NCBI GenBank assembly: GCA_030040955.1
Contig: JASHSH010000090.1
Span: 1-5,913, forward strand
Source: Rhodospirillales bacterium
GTDB taxonomy: Bacteria; Pseudomonadota; Alphaproteobacteria; Rhodospirillales; Magnetospirillaceae
Length of the DNA: 5,913 nucleotides
Reading direction: 5' to 3'
Shown here piece by piece: positions 1-5,484 of the stretch (position 1 is the first letter of the stretch; each line of letters starts with the position of its first letter). The position numbers and the translations under genes were made by a program. The notes beneath the pieces were generated by a model that was not told where the DNA came from, did no database searches, and worked only from the letters and a program-made list of their open reading frames with translations.

Positions 1-644
1 ACATCAAGCCCGAATCGGTGCAGGCGGTGGTCAAATCCCTACCGGGCGGCCCGCACCTGGCCGAGGCGTTCGATCTCCGGGACCTGCCGGGCCAGGCCGA
101 GCTGCTCGATCGGGTGCGCGAGCACTTCGGCCGTTTCGACGTACTGGCCCATGTCGCGGGCGTGCTGATCCGGCGCAACGATCTCGACGAGGTCACCGAG
201 GAGGACTGGGACTTCCAGCACGACGTCAACTTGAAAGCGACCTTCTTCCTCAACCGGGCGGCGGGCCGCGCGCTGCGCGCCCAGGGCCGCGGTGGGCGCA
301 TCATCAACTTCACCTCGCAAGGATGGTGGAGCGGCGGGTTCGGCGGCTCGGTGGTCTATGCCGCGACCAAGGGCGGAATCGTGTCGCTGACCCGGGGCCT
401 CGCCCGCACCTACGCCAAGGACAAAATCACCGTGAACGCGGTCTCGCCCGGCGCGGCCGACACCAGCATGCTGCGCTCGGGGCTGACCGACGAGCAGCTC
501 GCCTTCCACGTTTCGCAGATACCGCTGGGCTACATGGCCGCGCCGTCGGACCTCGCCGGAACGGTGGTGTTCCTGGCCTCGGACCACGCCAGCTACATCA
601 CGGGCGCGACCATCAATGTGAGCGGCGGCTGGCTCATGTATTGA
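1..644 (+). CDS. Short-chain dehydrogenase/reductase (SDR), 5' end missing
   Basis: NAD(P)-dependent oxidoreductase of the classical SDR family, expected to be cytosolic and to interconvert an alcohol and a ketone. The reading frame is open to the left edge (first full codon at base 3), giving 213 visible residues of the usual 250-260. The N-terminal TGxxxGxG cofactor motif therefore lies outside the window, and NADH/NADPH preference cannot be judged. Visible marks are HVAG at 150-161 in the place of the usual NNAG, the catalytic Asn codon at 228-230 (VNLKATF), a Ser at 315-317 (NFTSQG), and YxxxK with Tyr at 357-359 and Lys at 369-371. The PG motif follows (VSPGAAD), and the C-terminus ends SGGWLMY, usual for the FabG-like branch. 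The Ser-Tyr spacing is one residue longer than the common pattern. The GTG at 18 is internal and not the real start. The gene converges on the EthD gene and overlaps it by 11 bases. Family call is firm; substrate unknown. Confidence 0.93.
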   Translation, partial: IKPESVQAVVKSLPGGPHLAEAFDLRDLPGQAELLDRVREHFGRFDVLAHVAGVLIRRNDLDEVTEEDWDFQHDVNLKATFFLNRAAGRALRAQGRGGRIINFTSQGWWSGGFGGSVVYAATKGGIVSLTRGLARTYAKDKITVNAVSPGAADTSMLRSGLTDEQLAFHVSQIPLGYMAAPSDLAGTVVFLASDHASYITGATINVSGGWLMY

Positions 645-975
645 CGGAGGCCGGCGGCGGCGCGACCGCGGTGCGCTCCTCGACGAAGCACCACTGCGCC
701 TCGCCCATGAACTTCTTACGGTCTTCGATCAGCATGCCGATATAGGGCTCGGTGCGAAACGCGCGCTCGGCGTCGGCGATGCTGTCGAACCAGATCTCGC
801 CCACGCCGTCCCAGGCGGCCTCCTCCGGCGACCAGCGCTCGACGATCCCGAAACGGAGGCCGCGCAGTCCCGGAAGCTGGCGCACGATATCGGCGTGCGG
901 TCCCATCCAGTGGGCGAGGAACGTCTCGCGCGTCATCCCCGGCTTGCGGCGCACCAGGCTCACCCTCTTGATCAT
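634..975 (-). CDS. EthD-domain (dimeric alpha-beta barrel) protein
   Basis: Small protein of 113 aa matching the EthD family, a ferredoxin-like dimeric alpha+beta barrel fold. The N-terminus has the family pattern: a first strand (IKRVSLVRRKPG), then TRETFLAHWMGPHADIV with the W..xH helix, then LPGLRGL. A later segment, DGVGEIWFDSIADAERAF (about residues 57-73), is the typical second strand and helix. The last 12 or so residues (AVAPPPASVNT) are a Pro/Ala-rich tail outside the fold. EthD was named from an ethyl tert-butyl ether degradation cluster. Relatives include small enzymes and proteins of unknown role found in catabolic operons, so no reaction is assigned here. It is the last gene of a three-gene operon. 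The start ATG sits 11 bases after the stop of the VOC gene, with a GGGGAG ribosome binding site that includes the last base of that stop codon. Its 3' end overlaps the convergent SDR gene. Confidence 0.88.
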   Translation of the reverse strand: MIKRVSLVRRKPGMTRETFLAHWMGPHADIVRQLPGLRGLRFGIVERWSPEEAAWDGVGEIWFDSIADAERAFRTEPYIGMLIEDRKKFMGEAQWCFVEERTAVAPPPASVNT

Positions 976-981
976 TGCCGG

Positions 982-987
982 CTCCCC
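982..987 (-). promoter_or_regulatory. Ribosome binding site of the EthD gene, touching the VOC stop
   Basis: On the minus strand the VOC stop TAG (989-987) runs directly into GGGGAG, sharing its G, followed by six bases and the ATG at 975-973. This supports the chosen start and suggests termination-reinitiation coupling between the two genes. Confidence 0.6.
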
Positions 988-1472
988 TACGCCTTGGGCG
1001 CGGGCTGGTAGAGTTCGAGCGTGATTCCGTCGTGGACGCGCAGGTACGCGACCACCGCACCCTTGTTCGGCCCGGCATCGACCTCGACCGGTCCATCCGG
1101 CACCACGGCGCGGGCACCCAGCGCCACCGCCCGTTTCCAGGCCGAGCGCGTGTCCTCGACATTGATGCAGATATGCACGTTGCCGGGATTGGCGGTGCCC
1201 TCGTCGCCCTGCCGCTTGCCCTCGACCCGGTAGTCGAGCAGTTCCAGGATCGCGCCCCCGGGCAAATCGACGAAGGCGGCGTCGATCTTGACCCCTGGAT
1301 AGCCGACATGGCGGCCGAGATAGTGGCGTTCGAGCAGCATGCGCCAGCGCGCCTTCGCGCCGAGGAACGGTTCCCAGAACGCCAGCGCCCGATCCAGGCT
1401 CGCCACGCTCATGCCGATATGGTGGACGCGCGTCGCGGTCAGGGCGGGCAGGGACGAATCGCCGTCGGCCAT
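987..1472 (-). CDS. VOC (glyoxalase-fold) family metalloenzyme
   Basis: 161-aa protein of the vicinal oxygen chelate superfamily (glyoxalase I, methylmalonyl-CoA epimerase, extradiol dioxygenases). It has the expected two beta-alpha-beta-beta-beta modules: residues about 15-80 (VHHIGMSVASLDRALAFWE ... ILELLDY) and about 98-156 (NVHICINVEDTRSAWKRAVALGA ... ITLELYQP). Four likely metal ligands are in place: His18 (or His17), Glu77, His100 and Glu153. This H/E/H/E order is that of bacterial Ni/Co-type glyoxalase I; methylmalonyl-CoA epimerase usually has Gln at the second position. The order favours an isomerase or lyase-type metalloenzyme over an extradiol dioxygenase, but substrate cannot be inferred. 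It is the middle gene of the operon, 13 bases after the amidohydrolase stop, and its start has a GAGGAG site nine bases upstream. A role on an intermediate made or used by the hydrolase next door is inferred from position only. Confidence 0.9.
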   Translation of the reverse strand: MADGDSSLPALTATRVHHIGMSVASLDRALAFWEPFLGAKARWRMLLERHYLGRHVGYPGVKIDAAFVDLPGGAILELLDYRVEGKRQGDEGTANPGNVHICINVEDTRSAWKRAVALGARAVVPDGPVEVDAGPNKGAVVAYLRVHDGITLELYQPAPKA

Positions 1473-1481
1473 GGTCGTGCG

Positions 1482-1487
1482 CTCCTC
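1482..1487 (-). promoter_or_regulatory. Ribosome binding site of the VOC gene, overlapping the amidohydrolase stop
   Basis: GAGGAG on the minus strand, nine bases before the ATG at 1472-1470. The amidohydrolase stop TGA (1488-1486) lies partly inside it (TGAGGAG), so ribosomes ending the hydrolase stop on the binding site of the next gene. Confidence 0.65.
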
Positions 1488-2355
1488 AGATGCGGAACAG
1501 ACGCTCCGCGTTGCCGGCGAACATCGCGCGCTGCTCGGCGTCGGTGAAGCCGCCGATGATGGTCGCGTAGGCGTCGATCACGTCCGTGTACGAGCTGTAC
1601 ATGCGATCGACCGGCCAGTTGGTGCCGAACACCACGCGCTGGGGCGAAAACGCCTCGATGCTGCCGAGCACATAGGGGCGGATGCTGTCGAGCGTCCACC
1701 GATTGTCGCCCATGCCGAGGCCGGAAATCTTCATCCAGACATTCGGCGCGCGGGCCAGTTCGCCGATGCCCTTGCGCCAGGCCTTCTGGTAGTCGGGATC
1801 GCGGCGCTCGGGCAGCGCGCAGTGATCGACACAGATCAGGACGTCGGGATAGGTCTTGGCGAGATCGAGCAACCTGCCCAGCCGCTCGACACGCGTGTCG
1901 ATGCAGCTCACCAGCCTGTATTTGGCGAGCAGCTTGAAGCCCGCCCGCCAGGCTGGGTCCATCAGATAGTCGCCCTCGCCGAAATCGCGGATGCCGCGCA
2001 CGTTCTTGTACCGGGCGTGGCGGGCGAGCACCGATTCGGCGTCGGGCTTGGCGAGGTGGCACTCGGCCACGATGCCATGCGGATAGCCGGTTTTGTCGGC
2101 GAACGCCTGGAGCCAGATCGTCTCGTCGACCGGGTCGGGCGTGCCCAGCGCGGCCTGCACATGGATCGCCTTGGGCACGTTGGCGAAGCGGATCTCGGCG
2201 ATATAGTCCTCGATGCGATAGGCCTGCGACTGGATCGACGGGATCGGCCCCAGCATCGGGTGGATCCAGCCGGGTTCGAGCCAGAAATAGCGCAGCTCCG
2301 GCCGGGTCATGTCGTGCAGGTGGAAGTGCGTGTCGATAAAGGGAATTTCGGCCAT
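1486..2355 (-). CDS. Amidohydrolase-2 family metal-dependent hydrolase / lactonase-like (COG3618 type)
   Basis: 289-aa TIM-barrel hydrolase of the amidohydrolase-2 family, which includes L-fuconolactonase, 2-pyrone-4,6-dicarboxylate lactonase (LigI) and related decarboxylases. Visible active-site elements: HxH after strand 1 (FIDTHFHLHD, His10 and His12), HVQA (about 65-68), Glu98 in IVAECHL, GIRDF (121-125), His178 in VDHC, Lys209 in WMKISGL, and FGTNWPVD (243-250) at the strand-8 position. Strand 8 carries Asn246 where fuconolactonase and LigI have the catalytic Asp (SDWP). Asn is also known in some subfamilies (SNFPVD type), so it need not mean loss of function. The likely reaction is hydrolysis of a lactone or similar bond on an organic acid; the exact substrate is unknown. 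The start at 2355 is preferred over the ATG at 2385 (ten residues longer) because GGGAGG stands eight bases before it and it gives MAEIPFIDTHFHLHD, the usual N-terminus. First gene of the operon with VOC and EthD. Confidence 0.92.
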   Translation of the reverse strand: MAEIPFIDTHFHLHDMTRPELRYFWLEPGWIHPMLGPIPSIQSQAYRIEDYIAEIRFANVPKAIHVQAALGTPDPVDETIWLQAFADKTGYPHGIVAECHLAKPDAESVLARHARYKNVRGIRDFGEGDYLMDPAWRAGFKLLAKYRLVSCIDTRVERLGRLLDLAKTYPDVLICVDHCALPERRDPDYQKAWRKGIGELARAPNVWMKISGLGMGDNRWTLDSIRPYVLGSIEAFSPQRVVFGTNWPVDRMYSSYTDVIDAYATIIGGFTDAEQRAMFAGNAERLFRI

Positions 2356-2363
2356 GTCCGCGG

Positions 2364-2369
2364 CCTCCC
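2364..2369 (-). promoter_or_regulatory. Ribosome binding site deciding the amidohydrolase start
   Basis: GGGAGG on the minus strand, eight bases upstream of the ATG at 2355-2353. The alternative ATG at 2385 has no comparable purine-rich site, so the shorter 289-aa product is chosen. Confidence 0.7.
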
Positions 2370-2424
2370 GAACCGCGCGGGGCATCGCTTGCCGGACGCT
2401 CCCGGGGCGCTTGGCGGAACGCTA

Positions 2425-2445
2425 GCCGAGGCCGCGCGGCCCCGG
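2425..2445. repeat. GC-rich inverted repeat upstream of the amidohydrolase
   Basis: GCCG-A-GGCC (2425-2433) pairs with GGCC-CGGC (2438-2445) around a GCGC loop, with A2429 bulged. It lies about 70 bases upstream of the amidohydrolase start. There is no T-run on either side. Such short GC palindromes arise easily at this base composition, so it has little weight alone. Confidence 0.3.
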
Positions 2446-2515
2446 CAAGGGAATTCACGGAAACGTTCCCATTTCGGCCGGAAGGACGGGGCGGAACTCT
2501 AGGCCTGCATGAGGC

Positions 2516-2537
2516 GGCCAACGCGTCCGCGTTGGCC
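2516..2537. repeat. Perfect 10-base inverted repeat
   Basis: GGCCAACGCG (2516-2525) and CGCGTTGGCC (2528-2537) are exact reverse complements around a 2-base centre; the real loop would be four or more bases after opening the top pair. GAGG/CCTC could extend the stem with a bulge. It starts about 54 bases beyond the korB stop in the transcript. It is a stable hairpin and could stabilise or end the korB message, but no T-run follows on either strand. Confidence 0.6.
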
Positions 2538-2563
2538 TCGCTCAAGCGCCGCGCGGGCTTGTC

Positions 2564-2589
2564 GCCGATTCCACGAAAGCGGAATCGGC
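2564..2589 (-). terminator. Hairpin directly after korB; possible transcript 3' end
   Basis: GCCGATTCC (2564-2572) pairs exactly with GGAATCGGC (2581-2589), a 9-base stem with an 8-base loop, beginning one base after the korB stop codon. The position suits a terminator or an mRNA-stabilising hairpin for the KOR operon. It lacks the following T-run of an intrinsic terminator, so termination here would need Rho or another factor. Both arms carry a GANTC site (GATTC and GAATC), the sequence methylated by CcrM in alphaproteobacteria. Confidence 0.35.
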
Positions 2590-2590
2590 T

Positions 2591-3646
2591 CTAGCGCAAA
2601 CTCGCGTTGAACTTGGCGAGCGCGGCCGCGCCCGGCACCAGCTCGGCGTCGGTGAGCCGGTTGAACGGTGCGTCGACCGTGTTCAGCCCGTCGTGGAGAT
2701 CGGCGGCCTCGGGATCGACGTAAAGCAGCCCGGTCACCACCTCGCCGGCGGCCTGGCGCTGCTGGATATAGGACATCGCCTGGAGACGGTCGGACGGGTC
2801 GTAATGCGCGGCGAGCTTGCGCAAACGCAGGACCGAGCCGTCATGCTGGGTGACGATCTCGACCGTGCCGGGCGCGTAGTCGGCCTCGATCGGCTCGTGA
2901 TGGGTCATCACGTCGAGCCGGTTCACCGCCTCGTTGTGCGCCCGCACATAGTCGAAGCCCTTGGTCGAGCCCTCATGGTTGTTGAAGGCGACGCAGGGCG
3001 AGATCACGTCGAGGAACGCGGCGCCGTGGTGGCGGATCGCGCCCTTGATCAGCGGCACCAGCTGCGCCTTGTCGCCCGAGAAGCTGCGCGCGACATAGGT
3101 CGCGCCCAACTGGAGCGCCAGCCCGATCAGGTCGATCGCGCCGTCGCCGTTGACCGCGCCCTTCTTGCTCTTCGCGCCCTTGTCGGCGGTGGCCGAGAAC
3201 TGGCCCTTGGTCAGCCCGTACACCCCGTTGTTCTCGACGATATAGACCATGTTCACGCCGCGCCGGATGATGTGGGCGAACTGGCCCAGTCCGATCGAGG
3301 CGCTGTCGCCGTCCCCCGAGACGCCGAGATAGATCAGCTCGCGGTTGGCGAGGTTCGCTCCGGTCAGCACCGAGGGCATGCGCCCGTGCACGCTGTTGAA
3401 CCCGTGCGACGAGCCCAGGAAATAGGTCGGCGTCTTCGACGAGCAGCCGATGCCGGAGAGCTTGGCGATGCGGTGCGGGGGAAGGTCGAGCTCGAAGCAG
3501 GCCTGGATGATCGCGGCCGAGATCGAGTCGTGCCCGCAGCCCGCGCACAAGGTCGAGATCGCGCCCTCGTAGTCGCGCCGCGTCAGGCCGAGCGCGTTGG
3601 TCGGCAGATGCGGGTGGTGCAGCTTGGGCTTGGGCAGGAAGCTCAT
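2591..3646 (-). CDS. korB: 2-oxoacid:acceptor (ferredoxin) oxidoreductase subunit beta, KorB type
   Basis: 351-aa thiamine diphosphate and iron-sulfur subunit of a 2-oxoacid oxidoreductase, probably for 2-oxoglutarate. It binds the decarboxylation cofactor and passes electrons to a 4Fe-4S cluster. Visible motifs: CAGCGH at 34-39 (Cys34, Cys37), SGIGCSS with Cys68, and ISPC with Cys218, together the four cluster ligands of the family. The thiamine diphosphate/Mg motif starts GDGD at 111-114 and ends ENNGVYGLTKGQ at 138-149. The N-terminus has no extra ferredoxin domain. The length is normal for the group that pairs with a fused alpha-gamma subunit. The start ATG at 3646-3644 overlaps the korA stop as ATGA, with GAGGT six bases upstream inside korA. 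The frame is open much further upstream (to 4405), but that part is the shadow of korA. Family assignment is firm; 2-oxoglutarate over pyruvate or branched-chain acids is inferred from overall resemblance. Confidence 0.93.
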   Translation of the reverse strand: MSFLPKPKLHHPHLPTNALGLTRRDYEGAISTLCAGCGHDSISAAIIQACFELDLPPHRIAKLSGIGCSSKTPTYFLGSSHGFNSVHGRMPSVLTGANLANRELIYLGVSGDGDSASIGLGQFAHIIRRGVNMVYIVENNGVYGLTKGQFSATADKGAKSKKGAVNGDGAIDLIGLALQLGATYVARSFSGDKAQLVPLIKGAIRHHGAAFLDVISPCVAFNNHEGSTKGFDYVRAHNEAVNRLDVMTHHEPIEADYAPGTVEIVTQHDGSVLRLRKLAAHYDPSDRLQAMSYIQQRQAAGEVVTGLLYVDPEAADLHDGLNTVDAPFNRLTDAELVPGAAALAKFNASLR

Positions 3647-5484
3647 CGGGCCACCTCTCGCAGCGGCGCCACATTGCGCGGACGCACCTGCGCCGAAATC
3701 TCCCCGGCGATGAACCGGGCGGTGATCGGCGTTCCGTCGAAGTGCAGGATCGGCACCAGCTTCGCCGGGTCCACGCCGACCTCGTTGACGATGAGGGCGC
3801 GCATCTGGGCGTCGCGGTTCTGCTCGACGACGAACACCCGCTCGTGTCCGGCGATGAAGCGCAGCACCTCGTCGGCGAAGGGGAACGCGCGCAGGCGCAA
3901 CGTGTCGAGATGCACGCCGCGCTCCTCGAGATCCGCCAGCGCCTCGTCCATCGCCGCCGCGGTCGAGCCGAAATAGATGACTCCTTCGCGCGTCGGCTGG
4001 GCGGCGTCGCGGCGCTCCGGCGCGGGCACCAGCTTCTTCGCCGTGTCGAACTTGGCCAGCAGCCGCTTCATGTTGTCGACATAGACCTCGCCATCTTCGC
4101 TGTATTTGGCGTAGCGGTCTTTCGAGGTGCCGCGCGTGAAGAAGCTGCCCCGCTCGGGATGCGTGCCCGGATAGGTTCGGTAAGGAATGCCGTCGCCGTC
4201 GACGTCGAGATAGCGGCCGAAATCCTTGCCCGCCTCCAGCTCCTCCGCCGTCATCACCTTGCCGCGGTCGAGCCGGCGCGCATCGTCCCAGGCGAGCGGC
4301 GCGCACAGCGACTCGTTCATGCCGATGTCGAGGTCGAGCATGACGAAGATGGGCGTCTGGAGCCGGTCGGCGAGATCGAAGGCCTGCGCGCCCATCTCGA
4401 AACATTCATGCGGATCGCGCGGCAGCAGCAATACGTGCTTGGTGTCGCCGTGCGAGGCGTAGGCGCAGGACAGGATGTCGGCCTGCTGGGTGCGGGTCGG
4501 CATTCCGGTCGAGGGGCCGCCGCGCTGCACGTCGAACAAGACGGCCGGAATCTCGGCGAAATAGGCGAGGCCGAGAAATTCCTGCATCAGCGAGATGCCG
4601 GGGCCCGAGGTGGTGGTGAAGGCGCGCGCCCCGTTCCAGGCCGCGCCGACGACGATGCCAATCGAGGCCAGCTCGTCCTCGCCCTGGATGATGGCGTAGC
4701 GCGCCTTGCCGGTCGCCGGATCGGTACGGAAGCGGCGGCAATGCCGGGCGAAGGCCTCCGCCAGCCCGGTCGAGGGCGTGATCGGGTACCAAGCCGCGAT
4801 GGTCGCGCCGCCGTAGACGGCGCCGAGCGCGGCAGCGTTGTTGCCCTCGATGAAGATGCGGTTCCCCACCGCATCGGCGCGCCGCAGCTTGAGACCGACC
4901 GGGTGGCCGAGATGAGCGAGCGCGTAGTCGCGGCCCATGTGCAGCGCCTGAATGTTGGGCTGGATCAGCTTGTCCTTGCCCTTGAACTGCTCGCCGATCA
5001 GCGTCTCGACCGCGGCCGGGTCGAGGTCGATCAGGGCGGACAGCGCGCCGACATAGATGATGTTCTTGAACAACTGGCGCTGACGGGCGTCGGAGTAGGC
5101 GGCGTTACAGATCTCGGTGAGCGGCATGCCGATCACCTGGATGTCGTCGCGGAAGCGCGACGGCGGCATCGGCTTGGTCGAGTCGTAGAACAGGTAGCCG
5201 CCCGCATCGATCGAAGCAACGTCCTGCGCCCAGGTCTGCGGGTTCATCGCCACCATCAGATCGACCCCGCCGCGCCGGCCGATATGTCCGGCCTCGGAGA
5301 CGCGCACCTCGTACCAGGTCGGCAGGCCCTGGATGTTGGAGGGGAAGATGTTGCGCGGCGCAACCGGGATTCCCATGCGCAGGATCGACTTGGCGAACAG
5401 CTGATTCGCGCTCGCCGAGCCGGAACCGTTGACGTTGGCGAATTTGACGACGAAGTCGTTGATCGAGGTTATTGGCTGCGGCAT
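3643..5484 (-). CDS. korA: 2-oxoacid:acceptor oxidoreductase subunit alpha (fused gamma-alpha), KorA type
   Basis: 613-aa partner of KorB. Together they oxidatively decarboxylate a 2-oxoacid to its acyl-CoA. Domain order: gamma domain at about 10-195 (FANVNGSGSASANQLFAKS, then IGRRGGVDLMVAMNP at 68-82); pyrimidine-binding domain at about 208-400, with the hallmark YPITPST at 233-239, GEDE at 268-271, TTSGPG at 291-296 and RGGPSTGMPT at 321-330; and the C-terminal transketolase-like domain at about 500-600 (GVIYFGSTAAAMDEAL, VFVVEQNRDAQM). The linker at about 400-500, with DVDGDGIPYRTYPG, appears typical of this subgroup. The start ATG at 5484-5482 gives MPQPITSINDFVVKFANVNG, where homology begins; the 31 extra residues upstream in the open frame are the shadow of the iron-sulfur gene. 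No good ribosome binding site precedes it and it overlaps the upstream gene by 16 bases, so translation is probably coupled. It overlaps korB by four bases. Substrate is inferred. Confidence 0.93.
   Translation of the reverse strand: MPQPITSINDFVVKFANVNGSGSASANQLFAKSILRMGIPVAPRNIFPSNIQGLPTWYEVRVSEAGHIGRRGGVDLMVAMNPQTWAQDVASIDAGGYLFYDSTKPMPPSRFRDDIQVIGMPLTEICNAAYSDARQRQLFKNIIYVGALSALIDLDPAAVETLIGEQFKGKDKLIQPNIQALHMGRDYALAHLGHPVGLKLRRADAVGNRIFIEGNNAAALGAVYGGATIAAWYPITPSTGLAEAFARHCRRFRTDPATGKARYAIIQGEDELASIGIVVGAAWNGARAFTTTSGPGISLMQEFLGLAYFAEIPAVLFDVQRGGPSTGMPTRTQQADILSCAYASHGDTKHVLLLPRDPHECFEMGAQAFDLADRLQTPIFVMLDLDIGMNESLCAPLAWDDARRLDRGKVMTAEELEAGKDFGRYLDVDGDGIPYRTYPGTHPERGSFFTRGTSKDRYAKYSEDGEVYVDNMKRLLAKFDTAKKLVPAPERRDAAQPTREGVIYFGSTAAAMDEALADLEERGVHLDTLRLRAFPFADEVLRFIAGHERVFVVEQNRDAQMRALIVNEVGVDPAKLVPILHFDGTPITARFIAGEISAQVRPRNVAPLREVAR

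Larger units (their letters stand above)
2356..2590. other. Intergenic region between korB and the amidohydrolase operon
   Basis: 235 bases separate the end of korB from the chosen amidohydrolase start. The region holds two strong inverted repeats (2516-2537 and 2564-2589), a weaker GC hairpin (2425-2445), and three copies of a GCGGAA...CTAG motif. A promoter for the amidohydrolase operon would be expected here on the minus strand, but I see no convincing -35/-10 pair. TTGCCG at 2447-2442 followed 17 bases later by CTAGCG is the nearest, and it is weak. No T-run that would mark a classical Rho-independent terminator is present. No credible gene is seen. Confidence 0.6.
2414..2594 (+). repeat. 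Three copies of a GCGGAA-(n)-CTAG motif
   Basis: Copy 1 at 2414-2425 (gcggaacgctag) and copy 2 at 2491-2502 (gcggaactctag) differ by one base in twelve. Copy 3 at 2579-2594 (gcggaatcggctctag) has four more bases between the halves. The first two start 77 bases apart and the last two 88 apart. Copies 2 and 3 end in CTCTAG and bracket the two strong hairpins; copy 3 runs into the korB stop codon. They could be binding sites, ends of a dispersed repeat, or chance in GC-rich DNA. Confidence 0.4.

Noticed and set aside
18..644. GTG at 18 as the true start of the SDR
   Set aside because: The frame is open to the window edge and the cofactor-binding N-terminus required by the family would be missing; the gene is simply cut by the window.
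1339..2502. 387-residue open frame on the plus strand opposite the VOC and amidohydrolase genes
   Set aside because: Antisense shadow; the minus-strand frames carry the conserved HxH, FGTNWPVD and VOC ligand motifs.
1439..2545. 368-residue minus-strand frame beginning SEANADALAAS upstream of the amidohydrolase
   Set aside because: The first residues look protein-like because of the inverted repeat at 2516-2537, but the rest is an Arg/Pro-rich shadow of the amidohydrolase in another frame.
2516..2589. Classical Rho-independent terminators at the two inverted repeats
   Set aside because: Stems are strong, but neither is followed by a T-run on either strand, so only a low-confidence transcript-end role is kept for the one next to the korB stop.
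2509..2610. 33-residue plus-strand open frame across the intergenic hairpins
   Set aside because: Arg/Ser-rich, no ribosome binding site, overlaps the korB end on the opposite strand; nothing supports expression.
2693..3976. 427-residue open frame on the plus strand opposite korB
   Set aside because: Antisense shadow of korB/korA with skewed R/A/V/D composition and no motif or ribosome binding context.
2591..4405. 604-residue form of KorB with a long N-terminal extension
   Set aside because: The extension past 3646 is an out-of-frame reading of korA, Arg-rich and without homology features; ATG at 3646 with its binding site and ATGA overlap fits the family.
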